From Multifurca ochricompacta (Eukaryota > Basidiomycota > Agaricomycetes > Russulales > Russulaceae): a stretch of DNA of 64,000 bases. Below, in pieces: positions 33,000 through 45,439 of the stretch (positions are counted from its first letter, which is position 1; each line of letters starts with the position of its first letter). Location: the NCBI GenBank assembly GCA_022496185.1, contig WTXG01000162.1, forward strand, positions 19,642 to 83,641, written 5' to 3'. Position numbers and translations under genes: made by a program. The notes beneath the pieces were generated by a model, which saw only the letters and a program-made list of their open reading frames with translations, was not told the DNA's origin and did no database searches.

Positions 33000-35442
33000 T
33001 GGTGAATTTTCTTCAAGTTATCTTCACCGGGTGCCCTCCTTTGCTGTGTGAGTGGTTGCAACATATTCGGCCTCTGCAGTTGATAAGGTGACAAGTTCCT
33101 GTTTGCATGAGCTCCACAAGATAGCCATCCATGAGGAACGTGCTGCCCGAGATCCCCCTCCTGTGCTCCTGCAATGTGCTGTCTGCATCCATATAACCAA
33201 CGAAGTTGTGCTGTTCACTGCTGTAAGTAAGCGTGAAGTTTTTGGTGCTCATGACATACTGGATCATGTGTTTAATTGTGTCCTGAGAGGGTTGTGACAG
33301 CGAACATGATGTTGGGATGAGTGGCAATAAATGTGTACATGAGGCTGCCGATAGCCTCTCTGTACAGCACATCTTTCATGTGCGCAGTTTCTTCAGGAGT
33401 TGAGGGCATGTTGTGCTTTGAGTAAATCACACTGGGAGTCATAGGCATGCTGACAGACTTTGCATCAGTAAGATTGAAGCGATTAATGATTGACTCAATA
33501 TAGAATGGGCCCCATGTCTGTAAGCTCATAGTAGCTTTTGATCTTGTGCTTGTAGTTGTTGATGACATTGTGCAAGCTCTTTTTAAGGCACAATCGTCTA
33601 TGTGCATGGCAAGGATGAGTATATTCTCACTTTCACAAGCAACAAACACACCTGGGTCCACTTGGCTAGTGCGGAACCCAATGTCAGTGAGTATGCAGTG
33701 GAGGGCATCATACCACTTTCTCCCTGCCTGCTTGAGCCCATATAACACCTTGATGAGCTTTTTGATCATGGCACCATCTTGTTCTGTTTCATAGCCTGGG
33801 GGTTCTTGCATGTAGATCTCCTTATTGTTGTCGAGCTTACCATATAGGCATGTGCTATTGAAGTCAAATGACTCGACTTCCCAATCGTTGTGTGCAGTGA
33901 GGGCAAGGATGGTGTGGAAGCTGGCGAGTTTGCAACAGGAGAATACATGTTGTAATAGTCAGCGCCACAAATTTGAGTGAACCCCTTTGCTACTGTGATG
34001 CTTTTTGATGATGTAACGGTTTGTGACGCGCTTGTTATGCGCGTGTGACGTTTTTGTGATGGTTTTTCGACCCGCATGCGTTCGACTTTTGTTTCAACGT
34101 TTCGACTTCTTACTCCGAGTCATGTGACTGGAGTTGATGATCTTTCTTATCTGATCTGATTTTCGGACTTAGACTGACTTGGACTGACACTCATTTGCTT
34201 TTGGAGTGGGTGCAACACCACTTGCATTCCCTGTCTCAATCTCCACTGGAGATTCACATGGACATTCACTTTACTATATTGAAACTTCTACTTTACTTAC
34301 AAAGACACTAGAGTACTTGTATTTAAGCAGTACATACTGGAGAGACAGACTTTAAGTCTGTTCTCTTGTATCTAATACAGGTCTACTGTTCTTCACCAGA
34401 ATCCCCTTGAACTTCCTAAGCTGCAACTTAGGAAGCCTTCACCCCAGAACCTCCAGCAGGGCCTATTGCCACTGCTTCAACTCGCTTCTTGCACACGTGC
34501 CCTTCTTATCTTGTGTGGGCCTTGAACCCTAACTGCGGCCCTGTGGTTCGCTTTGACACCTTGAATTGACTTGCTTTGATAACCTTGACCTTGATCCTTG
34601 ATCCCAGCCCCTGTGGTTCACCCTGACCCCTTGAACTGACTTGTCCTTGACAGTCTTGACCTTGCAGGCACTCCATATCTTGAAGGGGCTTGACTTGAAC
34701 GATCCTAGACACAGCAGAGACCTGGCTGTGACAGCTACAAGTTGAGCTTTGTATTTGTCAATGGTGCCATCGGCCTTGCATCTTCTAATGCAGTTGCTGC
34801 AACAACCTCTATGTTGGTGTGAAGGATGTGATCAGTATCAGGGTCATCTAATGGGATGTGCAACGTGGACTCCCCATGGGGCTCCCCTTTGGGCATGATG
34901 CCTTCCAGGGAGCCATGCACAATTGCGCGCATGTTTCCTGTAGTGCTTTGCATATTTGCTGTATGCGACATAGAGTGCATGATTGGACAAGGTGGTGTGG
35001 GTGTGCGAGTTGGTGCTTGTGGGCTTGGCGACACTTGCCCTTGCTGGCTGGCTTGTTGCTTGGCCGACTGCTCCCCCTCATACTGAGTTCTTGCCCTGCC
35101 AATGAATTCTGTGGGCGTGAGTACTGTCACTGTCATACCCAACCCAGCAGCCCTCGATAGCTCTGGCATTGAGCTTCGAACCCACTGTGGTGGACACCCA
35201 AACGTGTTGCCCCCACTCGGGTACACTGCCAAAGCCTGGTTTGCTGTCATAGAGTTTTTTATACAGGGTGAAAGCACCGAGTATGTGCATAGGAATGCAG
35301 TTCTTCATCCAGACTCCATATTGAACAGCGTCGCCAAAGATGCCTGCAGTCATTGAGTCATAGCACAATAGTTTACAATGAAATGGATACTTACAAACCA
35401 ATGTAACCCTTCACCAAGTATACCCAATCAACTTGCATGGCA
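33000..35442 (-). pseudogene. copia-3 pol fragment
   Basis: Minus-strand broken frames from right to left. An integrase end and linker lie at 35,401-34,735 (QHVWVSTTVGSKLNARAIEG, WVGYDSDS). RT pieces follow at 34,077-33,766 (VAKGFTQICGADY) and 33,811-33,272 (QEPPGYE, VLYGLKQAGRKWYDAL, MHIDDC in place of YVDD). RNase H remnants lie at 33,230-33,020 (GYMDADS, AEAEYVA). It is the most decayed of the three copia copies and belongs to a different lineage. Interrupted by solo LTR-B. Confidence 0.82.
33994..34733 (+). mobile_element. Solo LTR-B (740 bp) in copia-3
   Basis: TGTGATGCTTTTTGATG...CCTGGCTGTGACA is flanked by GCTAC (33,989-33,993 and 34,734-34,738). Same family as the gypsy-B LTRs. Confidence 0.93.
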
Positions 35443-35962
35443 TGTGACAGATTTTACACTGGCTAAGGTGACATGAGACTGACTGACAAAGAAACGGACT
35501 TTTATTGACACACTACATTACTGTTGCTTACTGAGGGCTCAACCCCTCCTCCTTCTCCTTGGTTCTAGCTAGTTCTACTGCGCAACCACTAGATCATACA
35601 TCATAGTACTAGAACCTTCTACCCACTATGACATAGCTAAACCCACCTGTATTTAAAGAGCAGTAAAGTAGAGAGACAGACCTAAGTCTGTTCTCTTGTG
35701 TTCAATCCAAAGGTGCTTTGACTTCATCCGAACTCCCTATAAGAAACTCCACTTGAACTCTCCAAGACGCAACTTGGAGAGCCTTCGATCCCTTGAACTT
35801 GTTGCAGGACTGAGCGTCTCTGCCGTCGACTCGACTCTCGCATGCGCCCCTTTGACCTTGTTGTGGGCTTGAATCAGGCTTGATCCACTGTGACTTGAAG
35901 CCTTGACTGGACTTGTCTTCTCTTGTTCGATGACGACACAGTTCTCACACCTAACTGTGACA
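35443..35962 (+). mobile_element. Solo LTR-F (520 bp)
   Basis: TGTGACAGATTTTACAC...CCTAACTGTGACA is flanked by TGGCA (35,438-35,442 and 35,963-35,967). It has a GAGAGACAGACCTAAGTCTG segment shared with LTR-B, so it is a distant relative. It interrupts the copia-3 integrase region. Confidence 0.9.
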
Positions 35963-36359
35963 TGGCATTCCTCAAGTCCAGGAATTGTTTATGGGGGCTG
36001 ACTCATCTGAGCACAACTTGAATCTAGACAGGTGACCAGTGGGGTGACCAGTGGCTGCTGAGGAATGTCAGAGTCCATGTGCAATGTTGTTGAAGATGAG
36101 TAAACCAGAAGGGGGAGGCTGTGGTCATGATTAGGAAAAGTGACACATAACAAGTTGGGAGCTCCACTTTAATTATATATCAGATCTTATTATTCATATC
36201 AGAACAGCAATGAAGACTTGAAGTCTTCGTGTCTTGAATCTTTGCCTTAACATTGCCAGTGAGTTGTGCATAAGGTGAAGGACAGTAAATTTGTAGACAA
36301 CATTATAATTATTAGTTAAAGTACTACCCTAATCTACAGCCAACACGCTTCACTCATTC
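35963..36359. other. Remnant sequence between LTR-F and the hAT transposase
   Basis: Probably the remaining copia-3 integrase edge up to about 36,020, then AT-rich sequence downstream of the hAT transposase. No gene seen. Confidence 0.35.
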
Positions 36360-38960
36360 TTCATCATCTAAGATAAACTCATCAATACAGTCATTGTCCC
36401 ACTCTGCTGCCAGCTCCTCGCCTCCAGTAGCTCTGAATATTCATCTAATTCCACCTCCTCAACTTGTGCTGACTTCCATGCTGCAAGATCAATGACACTC
36501 TGTTGCCAAGCAAACTTCATGATCTGAAGCTCCTCAAATCGTTTTGCACCCAGAGAAGCATGATGATCATCTGCAGTCTGCTTACTCGCTGAGAAAAGAC
36601 ACTCGCACGGAACTGATGATGCTTGGCATGGGAGTATGTCAAGGGCTATGCGTGCAAGTGTTGGATACAGTGTGGCATGATCCTGCCAGTAAAACATTAA
36701 TTAGACAAGAAACCAATTGAAGTATAACTAAGCAGACTTACTTGCCACCATTTGATGATATCTGTGTCTTTCATTACATCTGCTGGTCGATTCTTCAAAT
36801 ACTGTCTGAGTTCTGAGGCCCAACCCTCATTGTCATATATTTCCAGGAGAGTTTGATGATAGCGATCAAACTCAGACAACAGCGCCTTCGAGCCTGAATG
36901 GCCTTGCACCTTCTGTGTTGGGGTGGGTGAATCAGCTGGCTGTGCTCATGGTTGCTTTTTGTAGTACGCCTCCATCTAAACATTCACACAATCAGGAATG
37001 CAAAGTTTCATGATAAATATAATACTCACAGTCATTTCTACAACTTTAAGAGCCTCATCTTGCCAGTTCTTTGCATTGCAGTTGCCAGCAGCACATTCCT
37101 TCACTTGTTCTGCTGCCCCACCCCACATTAATTTGATGTAGTCTAGTTTGTAGTATGGATGAAGGACTACAGTAGCAGGAAATTAGCCAGATCAATTCAA
37201 ACTACTAGACTTGGATGACTTACCAAGGGAGAGAATAAAAACAGGCTTGTTGTCAATGTGCGCATAGTACTTTTGCAGTTTTGCTAGACCATTGTCAATA
37301 GCGTCCTTGTATAACGAGAATGTGTCAGAGTCTCACTTTGCTTCCCAAGCGGTTTGCAATTCCTCCAGTGCTGGAAGGGCACACCACAGTGTTGGCAGCT
37401 GTTCAGATGAGAAGTGCTGCTGGATATCATTAGAATCCTATTGAATGTGATCAGTTGGCATTCTATCCATTGTCAATCAGAAGACGTACCTTCAGGATGT
37501 CTCTCGCGTCCTTCACCTGTTCCCAGTCCCTGTCTGTGAAGATAAATGCTGAGCACTGAATCTTCTTTTGAATGCTACCATTATGGTGTATGGTTGTGAT
37601 AGGGCCAAATAGGGTGTCAGCTGATTGCAAGAAAAGGTTGATTGGCTATAACATGCATGAGTCGGATCTGATAACCATAGAGACTGATGTATTGCTCACC
37701 TGGTGCAATGTGTATGATTGGTCAAGCATACGATATGCTGATCCCCATTGAACATTGCTGTGGAGAGGGATGCGGAGTGGTTGTGGGATTTTGCATTGGA
37801 GCTGGAGCTTCTCAAAGTATTCGATGCGCTACCCAGAGGCTTGGATCTGAAGGAAGGCTGAGAATGTAAATGAATTGAGAAAGTACATGACATACCTTGA
37901 TTGCTGCAGTGCAAATAGCTGCAATGATGTCCAGTGATCCACCAAGCACATGGTTATCTGGTAACGAGGGGTCATACTCCCAGATTGTAGTCATAGTCTC
38001 AATTGTAGCAATTTTCGTGACATGGGTCATCACAGCAATGTTAGCGATATTGATGACATGTCTGAAACATCTGATGGAATTAGCATGCCTTGCTGGACTT
38101 AAAGAGATGAAACTTACAGAAGTTGGTTTTCTTGGGCTTTCCAGAGCTTGTATTGGCATCTTTTATGAAAGGTCTCAATAGTCTCGCAGGTAGTATTGTT
38201 GTTGGAAGCATTGTCGAGTGTAACCATGAATAGCTGTAGAGTAGTTAACTTATTATGATCAAAGGATATATTAATATGACTTGCCTTTGATCCATGTTTG
38301 TTGAAGATACCCACACGGTCACATAATCCAACAAAGTACCCCTGAGATTCCAACCACTATGCTCCCCTGACACAGGCTGGAATCCAACTACTTCTGAGTG
38401 CAACTTCCACTTATTGTCCCTCACTTCAATCCAGTGTGCAGTCATTCCTAGAAATGAACCCTTTGTGTTGTCCACTGTCCATCCATCTGAAGTTGACAGA
38501 TCTTTCCAGGTGCTTCCTTTTTTCTGATGAGTCCAAGATACACTGAAGATATGAGGTTACTTACCAGGATTTCTTTTTTCAGCTTTGTTAACCAGGCAAC
38601 AAATTCATTGTGGATGTGAACAACAACATTGTGTGTACTAGGTAAGTCTTTATGCATCATTCTTGGCCACATTGTGATGAGACAGTTAGAAACACAGGTT
38701 TTTTGACTACTGCGAGAGCCTGTTGCAATCATCAGCAACTCAATCAATATCACATTGATTTGGCATACCTGGTCATCACATGCGACAAACTGTGCAATTG
38801 CCTCAAGTGCTCCATCACGAGTGAACTGCAGTTTGGGCTGGATCTCAAGCATTCCATCAATCTTAGCCTGTCTATTCTGTCCCTGTCGCTTTTCTTCCTC
38901 TAGGCTTCTCCATAATGGTTGTGGGAGGGCATGATGATTCTCAGGTATGCCTGCCACTTT
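36360..38960 (-). pseudogene. hAT family transposase
   Basis: The minus strand has several exons or broken frames. The N-terminal part is at 38,957-38,448. A DGWTVDNTKGSFLGMTAHW block spans about 38,500-38,410. The catalytic VTLDNASNNNTTCETI block is near 38,200. RCFRHVINIANIAVM and VLGGSLDIIAA follow (38,070-37,900). The C-terminal dimerisation domain lies at 36,620-36,480 (PCECLFSASKQTADD). These are the standard blocks of Ac/Tam3-type transposases. Introns may account for some breaks (for example GT-AG near 36,690-36,740), but stops suggest decay. Confidence 0.8.
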
Positions 38961-39075
38961 GCATCAGTCACTGTAGAGCTGATAATGCTGACATATATGT
39001 GATCAGCAGCTTGAATTTCCTCCTGTGAAAAATGCACGTCTCTCTCCTCCTTTCATAACTTCTTTGTTTGCCCTG

Positions 39076-40265
39076 TGTAACGCCTGGTGTGGTGTTACGA
39101 CCAGGGCCTAGTACCCCACTTTTCTTCACTCTCCCCAATGCAGACCCTTCCCTTCCGCCTACCCTCCACTTTCTGATCACATCCCCTCCTGGGATCCCTC
39201 ACATGCCTTACTTCCTTCCCCGTGACTACTGTGTGTACATGATAACCCGTTATTTACTCTTGCTTATGTCTTCCCCTATGTCTTATCTCCTTATCTTTAA
39301 GACCGGACACTTACTTAGTTCCCTATCAGAAGCCAGGCTCTACGCCCTCCGCTTTAGTATATTTGGGCCCACATGACTCCGCAATATCTTATCTTTAGAC
39401 GCCCACTCGATTACGTATATAAGTCCGCTGTAACTACATTGTAGACTTCAGACTTGACTTATTGAATACATCAGTGCTTGTCTTCTGGACTTCCCCTTGG
39501 ACCCTTTGACTCGTCTGTCTCGGTGTTTCTGACACCTTTCCACTCAACATCGTCTTAGAGTACAGCCTCTTTGACCTTGACTTCTCCTGCATAACTCCAA
39601 GAGGTCTTATTGATCTCTTACCTGATTACGAATGAATGCTGTCACACAAGTCGTGTGGAACGTCCCGCACCAGACGTAACATGCGGGCGTTTGTCACGAC
39701 GTGTGATAAGTCGTGTAGCGAAACTACAAAGTCAGGTGTGCACTGTCTTTCAAGTACACGGAGATTGGGTGAGAAGTCAACACAAAGGAGCTAATCCCTT
39801 GGCGTTGGTGAGCAGAAGAGTGCCAAAAGCACTGAGATGATTCAAGAGTTGGGTCTTAGGAATCACCCAGAAGGTAATGCACCAAGTCGATTAAGAAGTC
39901 GAGTCTAAGGCATACAGGCTATCTAGGTAGGCCTTATATACGTAAATAGAAGTCGGAGTCTAAATCGGAGTGTCATACTTGATGTATCAACCAAATCGTA
40001 ATGTAATCAAATGGGGAAGCGGAGTCAATGTGGGCCAGGTGAGAATATACGTAGATGGATCCGGTATAGTTGCGATTCTGGTGGGAAAATACATAAGAGT
40101 TCTTGTGTAAGGTATGAGTCAGAGATAAGCATAGCATGAGTCAGAGATAAGGAACAAACAAGGACAATGCCAATCACAACATGGTCAACAAAGGGGTAAA
40201 CAGGGCCAAAGGACATGGCACGTGAAGAGAAAAGGAAACAAGACGATGCAATGGGGTTCATAACA
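39076..40265 (+). mobile_element. LTR-C of gypsy-D3, interrupted by LTR-A
   Basis: TGTAACGCCTGGTGTGG is followed by a solo LTR-A and then resumes; the end GGGGTTCATAACA is at 40,265. Without the LTR-A it is about 596 bp, equal to the LTR-C copies at 53,912 and 57,893. It is immediately followed by TTACCCCCTCTC, the complement of a polypurine tract. So this is the 3' LTR of a minus-strand element. Confidence 0.9.
39093..39681 (+). mobile_element. Solo LTR-A (589 bp) in LTR-C
   Basis: TGTTACGACC...CAGACGTAACA is flanked by TGTGG (39,088-39,092) and TGCGG (39,682-39,686), one mismatch. The uninterrupted LTR-C sequence is seen at 53,912. Confidence 0.9.
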
Positions 40266-40813
40266 TTACCCCCTCTCTAAGTCCTAGCAGAGCCAGCTAG
40301 ATTGGCATACCATCGTCATCCTGGACCAAGGAGAGGTAGTCGTCAGCTACGGCGTAGTGGTCTGCATTGTAGTTCTCCTTTTCTTCGTCTGTGGGGCAAA
40401 CGTGTGCTCATAGAAAACCGTAGGGCCCCCGCCTCCCACAGCGAAAGCAGCCGTCGTAAACATGACAATCGATCTCTCGATGTCCGGCGTTGTGGGAGAG
40501 ACACTTGCCACACCATCCGGACGGGTTTTGGACGGTGGGGGCCTGTGTGAGTCATCGGAATAGACACTGGCAACTCCAATGCGAGGTGCTTTGGCAATGT
40601 CGACATCGTTTCTTGGCTGTGGGACAGCACCAGCTGAGGTGATATTTGCTGCTACAGCGCCAGCAAAGCTTACCATCGGGGTTTTCGTGGAGGCATGGCA
40701 TTTCGAAGCAATGGGGGTTAAGTCGGGGTGCAAGGTCGAGGCAGCGACGAGGGAGTGGTCGCGCAAAAATATCAGCGTACCATTCAGAAATAATTTGGTA
40801 TGCCTCTCCTTGT
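40266..40813 (-). pseudogene. gypsy-D3 3' coding remnant (zinc-knuckle extension)
   Basis: On the minus strand, from 40,813 downward, it encodes AYQIISEWYADIFARPLP, then CCHC knuckles CWRCSSKYHLSWCC and CRHCQSTSHWSCQC, a TGA, and two further Cys-rich clusters. It ends in a TAG just before the polypurine tract. It is colinear with gypsy-D1 and D2. The element is truncated at 40,813 by LTR-E. Confidence 0.82.
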
Positions 40814-41989
40814 TGTTACAACCCTACTCTTTTTCCTGACCCTGCACACCATGCCTTATTCCTTGCACCATCCTTGACTTTCCCCTTCTCTGGACCACTC
40901 CTTGATGCCCTTGGTATGCTGCCTTGGGACCTTCTTGATGCCTGTGGCCTGTGTGCCCAGGACCTTACCCTGATGCCTGTGACCTGTTGCTCACAGGACC
41001 AATCTCCCTTGCCACCATTTTACACCTAACCTGATGGTAGTTCTGCTGCTATACTGTTGGATGTACATCACCCTTCCTTATTGCCTTGGCTTATGCCTTG
41101 GCCAGTACCCCTGTCCCTGTGCTTGACACCCATAGGATCTCTGACACTGTCCCTGCCAAACCTGACTCTGCACACAAGACAACTTTGGCTTGCATTTGCC
41201 CCTCCAGACCACATGACCTGTAGGCACATGACATGGACTCAAAGCCATGACCTGTCATGTGACCCTTGACCACATGACCTCAGACCATGTGACCCCTTTG
41301 ACCATGTGACCTTGGGCTTTGATCATGACCCCTTAGATCATCTGACCCATCAGTCACTTGACCCTCTTCTCTGATTCCTGTGGGAGTATTCCCACACTGA
41401 TCTGACTCCTGTGGGACCTGTCATTTCCCCATTTGCCCCTGACCCTGGTGGGAATCCTCCCACACTGATATGACTCCTGTGGGGCTGCCCCACATGATTA
41501 TGCTTCTGATAAGGCTTATCCTTATCATGAACTATATTTAACATCTTATCTGCTATTGGATGATAAGGACTCTGACCCTGTTCCTGATTAGCTACAAACC
41601 AGACCCCCATACAGTATATAAGACCCTGTAGACAGTTTGTACACCCCTAGATTTGACCTCTTGGGCCTTCAGCCTAGAGTTTCCCTGATCATGGAATACA
41701 GATTGGACTTCTAAGTCCTCTTTGCTTTCTTTGCATCACTGAAAGGACCCCATTGCCTCTGGCAATGGGTGTGCACTTCATCTCCAGATCTCACCCCTTG
41801 ACCCAGATGCCGTTGCTGCTCTGGTTTCCCCTCCTTTGCTTCCTTTGAGCCCAGTTTGCCTGATGTGCTTCTGGCACTGCAGCTGAGCCTGATCCCCACT
41901 CAACAGCCTTAGGAGATTAGCTCCCTTTGGCTGACTCTTCCCATCTTTCTCTGTGCTTGGTTATAGCACAATTTCCTATCTACCCTGAA
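40814..41989 (+). mobile_element. LTR-E (about 1.18 kb), right end cut by LTR-A
   Basis: TGTTACAACCC... is colinear with the reverse complement of 26,525-27,690, including the TATATAAGACCCTGTAGAC box near 41,616 and the ATTAGCTCCCTTTG segment. It stops at 41,989 where LTR-A starts. Confidence 0.85.
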
Positions 41990-42320
41990 TGTTACGAACC
42001 CCGTCTCTTCCTATTTTCTTTTTCCTGCCCCATGACGACCCCTTGCTACCGCCTACACTTCATTACCAGATCACGTCTCCATCGTGGGATCCGTCACATG
42101 CTCTCCATCCATCCCCATGACCCTCTTGTTTGCTTATGTTTACCCTTTGACATTTTCTCTTATCGCTTATCTCCTTATCGTATGACCAGACATTTACTTA
42201 ATTCCCTATCAGTAGAAGCTAGGCTTTACGCCCTCCGCTTCCGTATATTTGGGCCCACTTGACTCCATGATCCTTATCAGTAGATGCCCATCTTCTTACG
42301 TATATAAGTCGACTATAGTT
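41990..42320 (+). mobile_element. LTR-A fragment, truncated by copia-1
   Basis: TGTTACGAACCCCG... runs to TATATAAGTCGACTATAGTT, matching the first part of LTR-A at 18,456. It ends abruptly where the copia-1 LTR begins, and the remaining LTR-A half is not found on the other side of copia-1. Confidence 0.85.
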
Positions 42321-42828
42321 TGTCAAACAATCATGCTGCTGGTTATACTGACTGCGGTTAGTAGCGGGTTAGGCTAGAAGGACAAGTATACTTCAGAGGT
42401 TGAAGAAACTCTGATTAACTATACTACTGACCTAGAAGGACAAGTATCTACAAGAGACGTTAGTCAAAGGAAAGTAGAAAAGTATAGTAAGACTTACACT
42501 TCAGAGGTTGAAGAAACTCTGAAGTGAAAGAGACGAAACAGACACCCTTATATACCCATGGGGCCAGGGGAAATGGTCTGTGCGCACTGGGAATAAGTCC
42601 ACAAGTGCCGGACAATAAACAGCGAGGGATAAAGGCCATTGGCCAAAGAGATATCACATGCTTACTGCGCATTACTAAGTCCATCACTAATCAGCTGAGT
42701 AAGGTGAGAAAGAAATGTAATAAAGATAACATAAAAAGTCCGATACTCCGGAATCTAATCTAATCTAATCTACAGCTGAAGCGAACCTTAGATGCCTGAA
42801 GCATCTCCAGACACGTCCTGTGTCAACA
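42321..42828 (-). mobile_element. copia-1 3' LTR
   Basis: On the minus strand it reads TGTTGACACAGG...TTGTTTGACA. A purine-rich tract (ATGGAGGGA) lies immediately inside at 42,829, as expected for second-strand priming. Confidence 0.9.
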
Positions 42829-43080
42829 TCCCTCCATGGTGAAGGCATCGATCATATAGATGGAATGAATTGAATGAGCACACTGCTGTTCACAATTGAA
42901 CGAACATGTCGCCAGCCAGAGATCCAACTTCTCTAACTCTTTGTAAGTTTTGCATACGAGTTGTAGATTCGCTTATGCAAGTCTACACACCTCTTGCGTC
43001 ACTCTCGAGGTCGAGAACGTGCTCATGTGGCATGGTGGGAAAGTGAAAATGGTGAACAAAGTCTCCAGATTCCAGCTCCT
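42829..43080 (-). other. copia-1 3' untranslated segment
   Basis: Between the RNase H stop and the 3' LTR. It includes the polypurine tract at the LTR edge. No coding signal. Confidence 0.6.
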
Positions 43081-43818
43081 TCATTCCGGCACTAGTCCAA
43101 ATCCAGTTACCATGAGATCAAAAGATGATCTAGGCAGAGACTTAGTAAGGCCATCTGCCAGCATCTCTCCAGTGGGAGTTCGCACCAAGTCTATCTGGTG
43201 TGATTCTACGTACTCCCTAATGGCATGGTACTTTATCGGTATGTGCTTTGATCGCCTTCCTGTGACAGGGTTTAATGCAAGGTCTACTGCACCCTTATTG
43301 TCACAGTGCAGTTGTATGGGTGAACTAACTTCATATCCCAATTCCTGCATAAATGTCCTATACCACACTGCCTGATTTGAAGCCTCAGCAAGGCTCATAT
43401 ACTCGGCTTCTGTGGTGGACTGTGCTACTGTCTTTTGCTTCCTGGAACACCAGCTAATGGCTCCATTAGCAAGGAAAAAGACATAGCCTGAGGTGGAGTG
43501 GCGGTCCTCTTGATCTCCCCATGAGGAATCCGCAAAGCCATGAAGGCCAACTCCACCATTCCCTCCAGAATAGCGCAACTTGTAGTCTTTTGTAGCATTT
43601 AAATAGGCTAAGACATACTTTGCTAGTCGCATGTGCTGCTGGGAAGGGTTGGAAGCAAATTGGCTAAGGCGTGCAACAGCGAAACTAATGTCAGGTCTGC
43701 TTCCAATCTGCACCCAAAGCAGAGACCCCATTAACTGCTGATACCTCTTAATATCAGAGGTAGATGCTTGGTCTTCAAACTTGACCAAATGAACATCCAC
43801 GCCAGAGGGTAGAGGAGT
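43081..43818 (-). CDS. copia-1 RNase H domain
   Basis: Continuous frame from the mariner insertion point to the stop. Signatures: QQLMGSLLWVQIGSRPDISF, GFADSSWGDQEDRHSTSGY, AQSTTEAEYMSLAEA, HCDNKGAVDLALNP and DGLTKSLPRSS. It is the C-terminal part of the pol polyprotein and degrades the RNA template. The frame joins the RT frame at 45,440 when the mariner and one TA are removed. Confidence 0.9.
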   Translation of the reverse strand, partial: TPLPSGVDVHLVKFEDQASTSDIKRYQQLMGSLLWVQIGSRPDISFAVARLSQFASNPSQQHMRLAKYVLAYLNATKDYKLRYSGGNGGVGLHGFADSSWGDQEDRHSTSGYVFFLANGAISWCSRKQKTVAQSTTEAEYMSLAEASNQAVWYRTFMQELGYEVSSPIQLHCDNKGAVDLALNPVTGRRSKHIPIKYHAIREYVESHQIDLVRTPTGEMLADGLTKSLPRSSFDLMVTGFGLVPE

Positions 43819-43819
43819 A

Positions 43820-45437
43820 CAGTGCCTCACAAAACTGAGTCAATGTTTTGCACTTTTGCACTGTTTGTTGAATATCACATCAGCCAAAACAAATATAAAC
43901 AAAGTCTTGGTAGACCATAAAAGGTACAAGATAAGGGTTATGTAATGCAACAATAATTATGTAAGTCTGATCAAAACCTGTGGAGCTATGCCCATTTCAA
44001 ATTGGGGACTCATTGACTCAGTTTTGTGAGTGGGTATCAGAAATATCAGAATCTGATGCTCCACCAAATGTACAGCAACCAATCCTTAATATATGGTTAC
44101 CATAGTTATCTTAATATTGATGGACCTGGAATAGAGCTATTTAACCATGGTTTACATTCCCAGAATATTATAATTTCCCAATGCACCCCACCTCCTCTGC
44201 TCAGAAAGAAAACATGCTCTCTCTGGCCTCTGAAGGTCATTCCACTCACACTATTGCCTCCAGACTCAGCCTCAGCCAGTCCACAGTCTCTAGGACACTC
44301 AGAACCTCCTTCCCAACCATCAGTCACCTCATTTTGGTCATCCTTCCAAGCTCTCTGCTACCTCTGAACATGCTATCATGATACAAATCACCACAGGAAA
44401 GGTTGGCAATGCTGTCCAGGCCACAAAGCACATCAATTCCATCATCCCCAACCATGTCTCTTCACAAACTGTGCACTGGGTTCTTAAACAACATTCATTC
44501 AAGGCTGTAACAAAGAAGAAAAGGCCACTACTCTCTGCAGTACATTGCAAGAAGCACTTAGCCTTTGCTTTGAAGTACCAAAACTGGACTATGGAGGACT
44601 GGAAGAGGGTGATTTGGTCAGATGAGACCAAAATCAACAGGTTTGGGTCAGATGCCAGTCTCCACAGTCCAGTTTGGTACTTCAAAGCAAAGGCTAAGTG
44701 CTTCTTGCAATGTACTGCAGAGAGTAGTGGCCTTTTCTTCTTTGTTACAGCCTTGAATGAATGTTGTTTAAGAACCCAGTGCACAGTTTGTGAAGAGACA
44801 TGGTTGGGGATGATGGAATTGATGTGCTTTGTGGCCTGGACAGCATTGCCAACCTTTCCTGTGGTGATTTGTATCATGATAGCATGTTCAGAGGTAGCAG
44901 AGAGCTTGGAAGGATGACCAAAATGAGGTGACTGATGGTTGGGAAGGAGGGTTCTGAGTGTCCTAGAGACTGTGGACTGGCTGAGGCTGAGTCTGGAGGC
45001 AATAGTGTGAGTGGAATGACCTTCAGAGGCCAGAGAGAGCATGTTTTCTTTCTGAGCAGAGGAGGTGGGGTGCATTGGGAAATTATAATATTCTGGGAAT
45101 GTAAACCATGGTTAAATAGCTCTATTCCAGGTCCCATCAATATTAAGATAACTATGGTAACCATATATTAAGGATTGGTTGCTGTACATTTGGTGGAGCA
45201 TCAGATTCTGATATTTCTGATACCCACTCACAAAACTGAGTCAATGAGTCCCCAATTTGAAATGGGCATAGCTCCACAGGTTTTGATCAGACTTACATAA
45301 TTATTGTTGCATTACATAACCCTTATCTTGTACCTTTTATGGTCTACCAAGACTTTGTTTATATTTGTTTTGGCTGATGTGATATTCAACAAACAGTGCA
45401 AAAGTGCAAAACATTGACTCAGTTTTGTGAGGCACTG
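43820..45437. mobile_element. Palindromic Tc1/mariner derivative, copy C (1,618 bp)
   Basis: CAGTGCC...GGCACTG is flanked by TA (43,818-43,819 and 45,438-45,439). Same two-arm structure as copy B. Inserted in copia-1 pol; the sister copia-2 keeps the empty site near 52,838 (GTGGAGTATATACTC). The + arm includes VIWSDETKINRFGSDA. The minus arm reads through the centre for 245 codons. Confidence 0.93.
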
Positions 45438-45439
45438 TA

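Noticed and set aside
32467..39075. A complete hAT element with its transposase
   Set aside because: A left-end-like repeat and a transposase are present, but no matching right terminus or 8-bp duplication could be found, so the boundaries are not claimed.
40347..40766. A 139-codon minus-strand open frame repeated with equal length at 54,589-55,008 and 58,571-58,990
   Set aside because: It is an alternative frame of the zinc-knuckle extension. The neighbouring frame has perfectly spaced Cys/His residues and runs on from the chromodomain to the polypurine tract, so the 139-codon frame is probably a passenger.
41057..41610. Short frames in LTR-E
   Set aside because: They lie inside an LTR rich in palindromic GTCACATG motifs and are not conserved between the two LTR-E copies.
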